From contig JAICYD010000076.1 of assembly GCA_025934375.1 (NCBI GenBank), forward strand, positions 1-33,792: 33,792 bases of DNA. Direction: 5' to 3'. The notes under the pieces were generated by a model that made no database searches, had not been told where the DNA came from, and saw only the letters and a list, made by a program, of their open reading frames with translations. Shown one piece after another: positions 15,050-22,306 of the stretch. The translations under genes were made by a program, and so were the position numbers. The stretch's first letter is position 1, and every line of letters starts with the position of its first letter. This DNA comes from Streptosporangiaceae bacterium (lineage in GTDB: Bacteria > Actinomycetota > Actinomycetes > Streptosporangiales > Streptosporangiaceae).

Positions 15050-15994
15050 ATGGCGAGTGAGGAACTGGCGACGGTGCAGGAGCTATTGCGCGGCGTCGGC
15101 CTGGAGGACCTGACGATCGCCGAGCGCCGGGTGGCCATGGATTCGGTCCTCGCGCAGCCGCCGCCCGGCACGGCCGTGGAGCCGGCCGATGCCGGGGGAG
15201 TGCCGGCCGAGTGGGTGATCGCCGCGGGCGTGGACAGCGCCCGCGTGCTGCTGTACCTGCACGGCGGGGCCTACCAGGCCGGCTCGCCGGCCACGTTGCG
15301 GCACACGATCGCGCTCATCTCGGCGGCCGCGCAGGCCCGCGTGCTCAGCGTCGACTACCGGCTGGCGCCCGAGCACCCGTTTCCCGCCGCCGTGGACGAC
15401 GCGCTGACCGCCTACCGGTTCCTGCTGGACGGCGGCGGCGACCCGGCGGCCATCGCGATCGCGGGCGATTCGTCGGGCGGGGGCCTGGCCCTCGCCTCGC
15501 TGGTGGCGCTGCGCGACGCCGGCGACCGGCTGCCCGCGGCGGCGGTCGCGATCTCGCCGTGGACGGACCTGGCGCTCACCGGTGAGTCGCTGACCACCCG
15601 CGCGGACGCCGACGTGATGATCAAGCCGGACGGGATCCGCGAGGACGCGGCGACGTACCTGGTCGGCGCCGATCCCCGGCACCCGTACGCCTCGCCGCTG
15701 TACGCCGGCTTGCGGGGGCTGCCGCCGCTCCTGATCCAGGTCGGCGACGCTGAGGTGATCCTCGACGACTCGACCCGGTTCGCCGCCAAGGCCCGCGCGG
15801 CCGGGGTCGACGTCACGCTGGAGGTCTGGGACCAGATGCCGCACGTCTGGCACGCGTTCGCCGGCCTGCTGCCGGAGTCCGACCAGGCGATCGAGCGCAT
15901 CGGCGGCTGGCTCCAGGCCCGCTGCGGGGGCTACGGTGAACGCCATATCCCGACGAGGACTCAACGGTTATTGACAAAAACTTCTTTTACGTAA
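15050..15994 (+). CDS. HSL-family alpha/beta hydrolase (esterase)
   Basis: A 314-residue soluble ester hydrolase of the hormone-sensitive-lipase family. The oxyanion motif HGG is at 71-73 (YLHGGAYQAGS), the nucleophile Ser141 is in GDSSGGG, the catalytic Asp is probably D233 (VGDAEVILDDS), and the His is H265 or H268 (MPHVWHAF). YRLAPEHPFPAAVDD at 103-117 is another family signature. ATG 15050 has GGAAGGGG a few bases upstream. The natural substrate is unknown. The last 20 residues (after about 294) are atypical and lie over the next gene's promoter; one extra G in GGGGG at 15926-15930 would instead end the protein at CGGTGA near 15938. An indel there is possible but unproven. Confidence 0.9.
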   Translation: MASEELATVQELLRGVGLEDLTIAERRVAMDSVLAQPPPGTAVEPADAGGVPAEWVIAAGVDSARVLLYLHGGAYQAGSPATLRHTIALISAAAQARVLSVDYRLAPEHPFPAAVDDALTAYRFLLDGGGDPAAIAIAGDSSGGGLALASLVALRDAGDRLPAAAVAISPWTDLALTGESLTTRADADVMIKPDGIREDAATYLVGADPRHPYASPLYAGLRGLPPLLIQVGDAEVILDDSTRFAAKARAAGVDVTLEVWDQMPHVWHAFAGLLPESDQAIERIGGWLQARCGGYGERHIPTRTQRLLTKTSFT

Positions 15995-15999
15995 AGACT
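15971..15999 (+). promoter_or_regulatory. Promoter of the ArsR/SRPBCC operon
   Basis: TTGACA (15971-15976), 17-bp spacer, AAGACT (15994-15999), and ATG ten bases later at 16010 with no ribosome site, so a leaderless or very short-leader message is likely. The palindrome TTTACGTAAA (15986-15995) sits inside the promoter and could be the ArsR operator. The region is strikingly AT-rich for this genome. Confidence 0.6.
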
Positions 16000-16009
16000 G
16001 ATTTTCGTC

Positions 16010-16573
16010 ATGAGGAACGTCGTCTACCTGGACCAGATCGAGCAGGCTGAGGCCCTGCTCAAGCCGCAGCGGATCGAAGTGCTGCGGCACCTCGCCGAGC
16101 CCCGGTCGTGCACCGAGGTGGCGGTCGAGCTCGACCAGACCCCGCAGCGGGTCTATTACCACGTGAAGCGCCTGGTGGAAGTCGACCTGGTGCGCCAGGT
16201 GGCCGAGCGCCGGGTGCGCGGGATCCACGAGGGGATCTATCAGGCGGCCGGCCGGTCGTACTGGCTGTCCCCGGGCCTGGTGGGGCGGATCGGGCTGCGC
16301 CAGACCCGCGACCAGCTCAGCCTGGGCTACCTGGTCGACCTGATGGAGGGTGTCCAGGCGGACGTCGCCGCGCTCGACCTCACCCGGCCGGACCTGCCTT
16401 CGATCGGCGTGTCCGGAGACATCCGGGTGCGCCCGGAGCAGCGGGCGGCGTTCCTCGACGAGTTGCAGCGGACGCTGCAGGACCTGTTCACCCGCTACGG
16501 CGGCGCCGAGGGCGACGCGTTCCGCCTGGCCGTCGCCTGCTATCCGAAGGGAGATCCCGATGACCGAGCCTGA
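16010..16573 (+). CDS. ArsR-like winged-helix regulator
   Basis: A 187-residue DNA-binding protein. Residues about 14-65 are a winged helix of the ArsR/SmtB type (LLKPQRIEVLRHLAEPRSCT, then QRVYYHVKRLVEVDLV). The rest is helical, with no metal-binding Cys cluster visible. ArsR regulators next to SRPBCC (AHSA1-type) genes are a common pair in actinobacteria, probably sensing a hydrophobic ligand. Start ATG 16010 is placed by the promoter; there is no Shine-Dalgarno sequence. The 3' end overlaps the SRPBCC gene by 14 bp, so they are co-transcribed. Confidence 0.85.
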   Translation: MRNVVYLDQIEQAEALLKPQRIEVLRHLAEPRSCTEVAVELDQTPQRVYYHVKRLVEVDLVRQVAERRVRGIHEGIYQAAGRSYWLSPGLVGRIGLRQTRDQLSLGYLVDLMEGVQADVAALDLTRPDLPSIGVSGDIRVRPEQRAAFLDELQRTLQDLFTRYGGAEGDAFRLAVACYPKGDPDDRA

Positions 16574-17447
16574 CCTGCGCTTGCGCGCCGTCATTCCGGC
16601 CCCGCCGAAGGCCGTGTACGAGGCGCTGACCGACCCGGCCGCGCTGCGCGCGTGGCTGGCCGAGCACGCTGACGTCGACCTGCCCGGCAAGTACGAGTTC
16701 TGGGGCCGCTTCACGCCGGACGGTGCCGCGCCGCACCAGCGCGTCCTGCATGTGGACGAGCGCACTTTGCGGTTCGCCTGGACCGTCGACGGTGTCGAGT
16801 CGACCGTGGGGTTCGAGTTGGACGAGGACGAGAACGGCACCCTGGTGACGCTGAGCCAGAGTGACCTGCCGACCTTCGCGGAGGTGCTGGCCGACACGGC
16901 CGGTGCCCGTGGCGCGCTGCAGACGTTCTGGTCGCTGGCGATCGCCAACCTGGCGGACTACCTGGCCGGCCGTGAGCTGACGCCCAAGTGCGACTTCACG
17001 TCGAGCGAGTTGCGTGCCTCGGTGGTGATCGACGCGACACCGGATGAGGTGTTCGACTCGATGACCAAGCCGGAGCAGTTCCACCGGTGGTTCGGCGCCA
17101 ACGTGGACATCGAGCCCTATGTGGGCGGCCGCTTCGCGATGGGCGGGTTCGATCTGGACCCCGGCGGGGCCAGGTTCGTCAAGTTCGAGCCGGGCCGCAA
17201 GGCAACGCTGCGGTATGCCGACGGCATGACCGACAGCTGGGAGCTGGAAGGCGCGGACGGCAAGACGCGGCTCACCGTAGTACAGAGCGGGTTCGACCCC
17301 GCAAGCCCGCCGTACCCGGGCTGGACCGGCTGGCTGGGCGGCCTCGCCGCGCTGCGGCGCTACCACGAGCTCCCGCAGTGGCGCTCGATCTGGCGCCAGA
17401 TCGAGATGACCGGGGTACCCGAGGGCATGTTCAGCATCGACCAGTGA
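16560..17447 (+). CDS. Tandem SRPBCC (AHSA1-like) domain protein
   Basis: A 295-residue cytosolic protein made of two START/Bet v1-like domains. The first is at residues 3-140 (IPAPPKAVYEALTDPAALRA, YEFWGRF, LRFAWTV), the second at about 155-290 (VIDATPDEVFDSMTKPEQFH, RWFG, VGGRFAMGG, ATLRYADG, GWTGWLGGLAALRRY). Such domains bind hydrophobic ligands or Hsp90-like partners; the exact role is unknown. ATG 16560 has AAGGGAG 6 nt upstream and lies inside the end of the ArsR gene. The stop codon sits in a 14-bp tandem duplication (17433-17460). Confidence 0.88.
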   Translation: MTEPDLRLRAVIPAPPKAVYEALTDPAALRAWLAEHADVDLPGKYEFWGRFTPDGAAPHQRVLHVDERTLRFAWTVDGVESTVGFELDEDENGTLVTLSQSDLPTFAEVLADTAGARGALQTFWSLAIANLADYLAGRELTPKCDFTSSELRASVVIDATPDEVFDSMTKPEQFHRWFGANVDIEPYVGGRFAMGGFDLDPGGARFVKFEPGRKATLRYADGMTDSWELEGADGKTRLTVVQSGFDPASPPYPGWTGWLGGLAALRRYHELPQWRSIWRQIEMTGVPEGMFSIDQ

Positions 17448-17460
17448 GCATCGACCAGTG
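17433..17460 (+). repeat. 14-bp tandem duplication across the stop codon
   Basis: AGCATCGACCAGTG occurs twice head to tail (17433-17446 and 17447-17460), so the last codons and the TGA stop of the SRPBCC gene are repeated. Looks like a recent slippage or microduplication; the protein sequence is unaffected because the first TGA is used. Confidence 0.85.
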
Positions 17461-17471
17461 AGATGAGCGCC

Positions 17472-17496
17472 GCGGCCCCCTGCCCGCGGGGGCCGC
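17472..17496. terminator. Hairpin between convergent genes
   Basis: GCGGCCCCC (17472-17480) and GGGGGCCGC (17488-17496) form a perfect 9-bp stem with a 7-nt loop, midway between the convergent SRPBCC gene (stop 17447) and the gene ending at 17515. Probable bidirectional terminator. Confidence 0.6.
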
Positions 17497-17514
17497 CGGG
17501 CGATGTGGCCGTGA

Positions 17515-18033
17515 TCAGCTGGAATCGGTGGTGAGCGCGTGCTCCGCGGCGCTGGAGCGCAGGGTTTCGAGCGCGCTCGCCTGCCGGTCCGCGCGGGCGA
17601 GGAGGTGGTCAAGGCGCCCGGCGTCGAGGCGGCTGTCACTGTCGGCGAGCTCGCGAAGCGCCCGCCATCCGGCGGTCTTGCCCTGCACGCCGAGCCAGAG
17701 GAACTCCGTCTCCTCAAGGTCGCTGAGCGGGGACCTCCTCAGCAGGCGGCCGTTGAGCTTCAGGCGCCCGGCCTTCTCCCCGGCCCAGGCGGCGAACACC
17801 TTGTAGCCGCGGACCTGGACGCCGAGCGCGACCATGATCCGCAAGAGCGCGGACCGGTCCTCGGTGATCTCGGCCGCCAGCCTGGTCAAGGCCGTGGCGC
17901 GCTCGCTGCCGGGCGCGGCCGACGCCACCATCCGCCGGGCAAGGCTCACGCCCGCGGTCGCGCCGGCCAGGTGGTCGTTCAGGTAAGGGCCGAGCAGGTC
18001 TTGCCTGGTCTGCCGTGCGGTTTTCGTAGCCAT
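17515..18033 (-). CDS. Conserved helical protein, unknown function
   Basis: A 172-residue all-helical protein of a type I have seen as hypothetical in actinomycetes: YLNDHLAGATAGVSLARRMV, LTRLAAEITEDRSALLRIMV, LGVQVRGYKVFAAWAGEKAG, SDLEETEFLWLGVQGKTAGW. Conserved His, Glu and Asp residues along helices suggest a ferritin-like four-helix bundle, but I cannot identify a metal site with certainty. ATG 18033 is 16 bp after the photolyase stop, with GGAAAG before it, so it is the last gene of the photolyase operon. A role linked to DNA damage or oxidative stress is inferred only from this neighbour. Confidence 0.75.
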   Translation of the reverse strand: MATKTARQTRQDLLGPYLNDHLAGATAGVSLARRMVASAAPGSERATALTRLAAEITEDRSALLRIMVALGVQVRGYKVFAAWAGEKAGRLKLNGRLLRRSPLSDLEETEFLWLGVQGKTAGWRALRELADSDSRLDAGRLDHLLARADRQASALETLRSSAAEHALTTDSS

Positions 18034-18049
18034 CGCCTGCTGCTTTCCA

Positions 18050-19387
18050 TCACGAGGCCAAATATTCGGCGGTGAGCGGCGGAGGATAGCGGAGTTGCCT
18101 GCGGCGGGCTTCGGGCAGCTTCCACGGGGCGTGGATGTCCGGGGCGGCGAGGCTGGCCAGCTCAGGGACGTAGCGGCGCACGTAGTCGCCGTCGGGATCG
18201 AACCGGGCGGCCTGGCGGAGGGGGCTGAGGACCCGGCCGGGGCGCGGGTTGTTGCCGGTTCCGGCCACCCACTGCCAGTTACCCGCGTTGCTGGCCACGT
18301 CGCCATCGGCGAGCAGGTCACCGAAATGCCGGTACCCGTGCCGCCAGTCGATGCCGAGCGTCCTGGTGAGGAACGAGGCGGTGATCATCCGCGCCCGGTT
18401 GTGCATGAACCCCTCCGCGGCGAGCTGGCGCAGGCCGGCGTCGACGATGGGGATGCCGGTGCGCCCGGCCCGCCAGGCGTCCAGCGCGTCGAGGTACTCG
18501 GCGCCCGCCGACCACTGCCGCGGGCCCGCGGCAGTCGGCCGGTAGTCGACGGCGGCGATGTCCGGGAACGCGGCCGTGACCTGGTAGAAGAAGTCACGCC
18601 AGGCCAGCTGCCGGCAGAACTGGGCGCCATCGGGGCGGTGCCGCGCCTCCCGGGCGAGGGCGAGCGCTGACACGCAGCCGAATCGCAGGTAGGCGCTCAG
18701 CCGGGAGGTCTGGTCGCCGGCGAGATTGTCCCGCTGGTCGTCGTACTCCTTGAGCGGGCCGTCCAGCCAGGCTTGGGACCGGTCCAGGCCGGCCCGTTCG
18801 CCGCCGGCCAGCAGGACGGTCGCTTCCCGTTCGGGGGCGCGCTTGCCGGTGCCGGGCAGGTCACCGGGGCTGATGCCCGCCGGGACGCGGACGGCGGACG
18901 GGACCAGGCACGGCTGCCGCCAGGCGGCGGCCTGCCAGGCGCGCCAGTACGGGGTGAACACCCGGTAGTGGTCGCCGCCGGCCGGCCGGAGGTCGCCGGG
19001 GGGCACCACCGCGTGGCCGGGGGTGACCTCGAGCGCTATCCGGTGGGTGGCGCACTCCCGGTTCAGGCGCTGCTGGCGGTGGCCCGCGTACCGGGAGGCG
19101 TCGCCGGCGATGAACACGGCCTCGGCGTTCGTGAGGGTCGCCAGCGCGATCACCTCGGCGACCGGATCGCCCCGGCGGATGACCAGGTCACCGCCCAGGT
19201 CGCGCAGCCCCGCCCTGAGGGCCGCGAGTGAATCGGCCAGGAACCGCGCCCGGTTCTGCGGGACGGCGAGCGCCGGGTCGACGACGAAGAGCGGTACCAC
19301 CTGCCGGGCACGCGCTACGGCGCTCGTGAGCGCTGGGTTGTCGTGCACCCGCAGGTCGCGGGTGAAGACCACGATGGCGACTTCCAT
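18050..19387 (-). CDS. phr: Deoxyribodipyrimidine photo-lyase (class I)
   Basis: A 445-residue light-driven repair enzyme that splits UV-induced pyrimidine dimers with FADH-. The N-terminal photolyase domain starts IVVFTRDLRVHDNPAL and gives the Rossmann-like antenna domain. The C-terminal FAD domain has TSRLSAYLRFGCVSALALAR, FCRQLAWRDFFYQV, GIPIVDAGLRQLAAEGFMHN, RARMITASFLTRTLGIDWRH and DVASNAGNWQWVAGTGNNPR. The order and Trp-rich motifs fit class I CPD photolyases; a cryptochrome role cannot be excluded. ATG 19387 was chosen because it overlaps the previous gene's TGA (TGATG), giving translational coupling, and because the conserved fold starts there. The length is normal (about 430-480). 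Confidence 0.92.
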   Translation of the reverse strand: MEVAIVVFTRDLRVHDNPALTSAVARARQVVPLFVVDPALAVPQNRARFLADSLAALRAGLRDLGGDLVIRRGDPVAEVIALATLTNAEAVFIAGDASRYAGHRQQRLNRECATHRIALEVTPGHAVVPPGDLRPAGGDHYRVFTPYWRAWQAAAWRQPCLVPSAVRVPAGISPGDLPGTGKRAPEREATVLLAGGERAGLDRSQAWLDGPLKEYDDQRDNLAGDQTSRLSAYLRFGCVSALALAREARHRPDGAQFCRQLAWRDFFYQVTAAFPDIAAVDYRPTAAGPRQWSAGAEYLDALDAWRAGRTGIPIVDAGLRQLAAEGFMHNRARMITASFLTRTLGIDWRHGYRHFGDLLADGDVASNAGNWQWVAGTGNNPRPGRVLSPLRQAARFDPDGDYVRRYVPELASLAAPDIHAPWKLPEARRRQLRYPPPLTAEYLAS

Positions 19388-19851
19388 CAGCGGTTGCCGG
19401 CGGCGCTTTCCTGGATGAGCGCCAGCGCCCCGGCGGCGCCGGCGAGCGCCGCGCCGCCGGCCGACGCGGCGACCAGCCACCGGGTCACGCGGGGAAGCCG
19501 CGGCCACGCCGTCACGGTGATCGTCAGGTCCAGGGCGTCAGACAGCGCCCCGGCCGCGTACCACGCGGCAGCCGGCCAGGGGCTGGCGGAGCGCTGGCCG
19601 CCCGCGGCGAGCGGGTTGCCGACCGCGGCGAGGGTGCCGAGGCCGAGAGCCAGGTCACGCGCGCCGAGGGCGCGCCCCAGCACCTGCAGGCCGAGATCAT
19701 CCGCCGGCTCGCCCACCCAGGGCCGGGCCGGCACCGAGGGCCGGGCCAGCGCGGCCACGCCGAGCGCCACCCGCGCGGCCGCCACCGCCGTGGCGCCGTG
19801 CCGGAGCAGCGCGAGAGGGTTCACCTTCAGCTCGTTCGTGTCACGCACCAT
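19387..19851 (-). CDS. Small membrane protein upstream of photolyase
   Basis: A 154-residue protein with three or four hydrophobic segments (PLALLRHGATAVAAARVALG, LGARDLALGLGTLAAVG, PWPAAAWYAAGALSDALDLT, LVAASAGGAALAGAAGALAL). It resembles the small DUF4267-type membrane proteins found in actinobacteria, but the match is uncertain. ATG 19851 was taken as the start of the conserved part; the frame is open upstream to 19989, over the argC promoter, where translation is unlikely. No clear ribosome site is seen. Its stop overlaps the photolyase start, so they form one unit. Confidence 0.65.
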   Translation of the reverse strand: MVRDTNELKVNPLALLRHGATAVAAARVALGVAALARPSVPARPWVGEPADDLGLQVLGRALGARDLALGLGTLAAVGNPLAAGGQRSASPWPAAAWYAAGALSDALDLTITVTAWPRLPRVTRWLVAASAGGAALAGAAGALALIQESAAGNR

Positions 19852-19977
19852 AAGGCCATTCTCGCCGCCGGGCCCGGGCGGCTGCCGTGGGGTCCCCTTG
19901 GCGCCGGGGGCTGACACCGCGACGCCCAGGCTGGCCCACATGGCCCGGGGCGCGCTCCGCTCCCGGGACAGATTGTG

Positions 19978-20006
19978 TTGCATATTCATGCAATGGGATG
20001 CATACT
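19978..20006 (+). promoter_or_regulatory. argC promoter with overlapping ARG boxes
   Basis: TTGCAT (19978-19983) and CATACT (20001-20006), with a 17-bp spacer, form a promoter. It coincides with ArgR sites of the actinomycete type: an inverted repeat TTGCAT-ATTC-ATGCAA (19978-19993) and a second half ATGCAATGGGATGCAT (19988-20003). This closely matches the ARG box known from Streptomyces arg genes (TGCAT / CCATTGCAT on the reverse strand). ArgR with arginine bound here would block RNA polymerase and repress argCJBDF. Confidence 0.8.
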
Positions 20007-20042
20007 TCTTCGTGGAGAACAGGCGCGAGGAGGCTGTGGGAC

Positions 20043-21104
20043 ATGGGCGTGCAGGTAGCGGTCGCCGGGGCCAGCGGCTACGCGGGCGGGGAGCTCCTCC
20101 GCCTGCTGGCGGGCCATCCTGACTTCGAGATCGGCGCGGTCACCGGGGCCTCCAGCGCGGGCAAGCCGGTCACCGCCACCCACCCGAACCTTATCGGGCA
20201 CCCCGCCTTCGACGGCCGCGCGTTCGAGCCGACCACGGCGCAGGCGCTGGGCGGCGCCGGGCTCATCTTCATGGCGCTGCCACACGGCGAGTCGGCCGCG
20301 CTGGCCAGGCAGCTGCCGGACGCGAAGATCATCGACTTGTCGGCGGACTTCCGGCTCGGTGATGAGGAGGCCTGGGGCAGGTTCTACGGCGTCCCGTACG
20401 CCGGGCAGTGGACCTACGGCCTGCCCGAGCTGCCCGGCGCCCGGGCGAAGATCGCGGCGGCCAAGACGGTGGCCGCTCCCGGCTGCTACGCGACCACCTC
20501 GATCCTGGCGCTGGCGCCGCTGCTGGCGCACGGGCTGGCCGAGCCGGACGACATCGTGATCGTCGCCGCCTCCGGCACCTCCGGCGCCGGCCGCGCGCCC
20601 CGGCCGGACCTGCTGGCCAGCGAGGTGATGGGCAGCATGTCGGCCTACAAGGCCGGCGGCGGGCACCGGCACACCCCGGAGATCGAGCAGGCGCTCACCG
20701 AGGTGCTGCAGGGAATCGAGCCGCGGGCGTCGCGGCGGGCCAGCATCTCCTTCACCCCGGTCCTGGCGCCGATGCCGCGCGGCATCCTCGCCACCTGCAC
20801 GGCCAAGCTCACGCCGGGGGTCACCGACAGCGCGGACCTGACCGCGGCGCTGCGGGCCTTCTACGCGGCCAGCCCGTTCGTGCACGTGCTGCCGGACGGC
20901 CAGTGGCCGGCCACCGGCGCGGTCGCCGGGTCCAACGGCGCGCACCTGCAGGCCGCCGCCGACACCCACGCCGGCCGCGCGGTCGTCGTGGCCACCACGG
21001 ACAACCTCGGGAAGGGCGCGGCCGGCCAGGCCGTGCAGATCGCCAACCTCATGCTCGGCCTGCCGGAGACGGCCGGCCTCACCCCTCACGGAGTCACGCC
21101 ATGA
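20043..21104 (+). CDS. argC: N-acetyl-gamma-glutamyl-phosphate reductase
   Basis: Third step of the acetylated arginine pathway: NADPH-dependent reduction of N-acetylglutamyl phosphate to the semialdehyde. 353 residues. N-terminal Rossmann motif GASGYAGGELLRLL; catalytic Cys148 in APGCYATTS; the conserved His lies in AGGGHRHTPEIEQAL; C-terminal NLGKGAAGQAVQIANLM. ATG 20043 has GAGGAGG 9 nt upstream, and the conserved fold starts there; the open frame upstream lies in the promoter. First gene of the arg operon; its TGA overlaps argJ's ATG (ATGA). Confidence 0.96.
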   Translation: MGVQVAVAGASGYAGGELLRLLAGHPDFEIGAVTGASSAGKPVTATHPNLIGHPAFDGRAFEPTTAQALGGAGLIFMALPHGESAALARQLPDAKIIDLSADFRLGDEEAWGRFYGVPYAGQWTYGLPELPGARAKIAAAKTVAAPGCYATTSILALAPLLAHGLAEPDDIVIVAASGTSGAGRAPRPDLLASEVMGSMSAYKAGGGHRHTPEIEQALTEVLQGIEPRASRRASISFTPVLAPMPRGILATCTAKLTPGVTDSADLTAALRAFYAASPFVHVLPDGQWPATGAVAGSNGAHLQAAADTHAGRAVVVATTDNLGKGAAGQAVQIANLMLGLPETAGLTPHGVTP

Positions 21105-22306
21105 GCGTCACCGCACCCCTGGGCTTTCGCGCCGCCGGCGTCGCGGCCGGGCTGAAGTCCTCCGGCGAGCGCGATGTCGCGGTCGTCGTCAACGACGGCC
21201 CGTCGCGGGCCGCCGCGGCGGTGTTCACCGCCAACCGGGTCCAGGCGGCCCCGGTGAAGTGGACTCGCCAGGTCGTCAGCGGCGGCCGGGTCCGCGCGGT
21301 CGTGCTGAACTCCGGAGGCGCCAACGCCTGCACCGGGCCGCTGGGCTTCCAGGACACGCACGCGACCGCCGAGCGGCTGGCCGCCGCGCTGGAGGACTCC
21401 GCCGGCGAGATCGCGGTCTGCTCGACCGGGCTGATCGGCGAGCGACTGCCCATGGACAAGCTGCTGCCCGGCGTGGACGCGGCGGCGGCCGAGGCCTCGC
21501 GCAGTGACGGCGTGCACGCCGCCGACGCCATCCGCACCACCGACACCGTCGTGAAGATCGCGTTCCGGCGGATCCCGGGGGGTTCCGGGGGGGCTTCCCC
21601 CCGGGCAGACACCGCGGCCTCCGGCTCGGTCGGGTACGCGATCGGCGGCATGGCCAAGGGGGCCGGCATGATCGCCCCGGCGCTGGCGACCATGCTGTGC
21701 GTGCTGACCACCGACGCCGACCTGACGCCGCAGGAGCTGGACAGCGCGCTGCGCTCGGCGACCGCGGTCACCTTCGACCGGCTGGACACCGACGGCTGCA
21801 TGTCGACCAACGACACCGTGCTGCTGATGGCCAGCGGCGCCTCCGGCGTCAAGCCCGACCGCAAGGACTTCACCCGGGCGCTGACCGAGGTGTGCGCCGA
21901 CCTGGCCCGCCAGCTCCAGCTGGACGCCGAGGGCGCCTCCAAGATGATCACCATCGAAGTCGTCGGCGCGGCCAGCGAGCCGGACGCGATCACGGTCGGG
22001 CGCGCCATCGCCCGCAGCAACCTGCTCAAGTGCGCGATCGCCGGAGCGGACCCGAACTGGGGCCGGGTCCTGTCGGCCATCGGCACCACCGACGCGGTCT
22101 TCGACCCCGACCGTCTGAACGTCGCCATCAACGGCGTGTGGGTCTGCCGGCACGGCGCGGCCGGGGAGTCCCGTTCCAAGGTCGACCTCAAGGGCCGCGA
22201 CGTGACGATCACCGCGGACCTGTCGGCCGGGCCGCACTCGGCGGTGATCCTCACCACCGACCTGACCGAGGCCTACGTCCACGAGAACTCGGCCTATTCC
22301 ACATGA
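21101..22306 (+). CDS. argJ: Bifunctional glutamate N-acetyltransferase / ornithine acetyltransferase
   Basis: Recycles the acetyl group between N-acetylornithine and glutamate, closing the cyclic arginine pathway; it may also make N-acetylglutamate from acetyl-CoA. 401 residues. Family motifs: GFRAAGVAAGLK, LNSGGANACTG, CSTGLIGERLPMDKL, and the autocleavage site GMIAPALATML, where the chain should split before Thr197 to give alpha and beta subunits. An unusual Gly/Ser/Ala-rich insertion of about 20 residues precedes GGMAKGAGM (encoded near 21574-21630, around a G/C hairpin). It overlaps both neighbours by ATGA. Confidence 0.95.
   Translation: MSVTAPLGFRAAGVAAGLKSSGERDVAVVVNDGPSRAAAAVFTANRVQAAPVKWTRQVVSGGRVRAVVLNSGGANACTGPLGFQDTHATAERLAAALEDSAGEIAVCSTGLIGERLPMDKLLPGVDAAAAEASRSDGVHAADAIRTTDTVVKIAFRRIPGGSGGASPRADTAASGSVGYAIGGMAKGAGMIAPALATMLCVLTTDADLTPQELDSALRSATAVTFDRLDTDGCMSTNDTVLLMASGASGVKPDRKDFTRALTEVCADLARQLQLDAEGASKMITIEVVGAASEPDAITVGRAIARSNLLKCAIAGADPNWGRVLSAIGTTDAVFDPDRLNVAINGVWVCRHGAAGESRSKVDLKGRDVTITADLSAGPHSAVILTTDLTEAYVHENSAYST
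21574..21605. repeat. G/C hairpin insertion inside argJ
   Basis: CCCGGGGGG (21574-21582) and CCCCCCGGG (21597-21605) are exact complements. A second G-run (21587-21593) can also pair with the C-run, so two alternative stems exist, and the G-runs could form a quadruplex. The segment encodes the GGSGGASP part of an insertion absent from ordinary ArgJ proteins. Confidence 0.7.

Noticed and set aside
19852..19989. N-terminal extension of the small membrane protein to 19989
   Set aside because: It would read through the argC promoter and ARG boxes, and its sequence does not look conserved.
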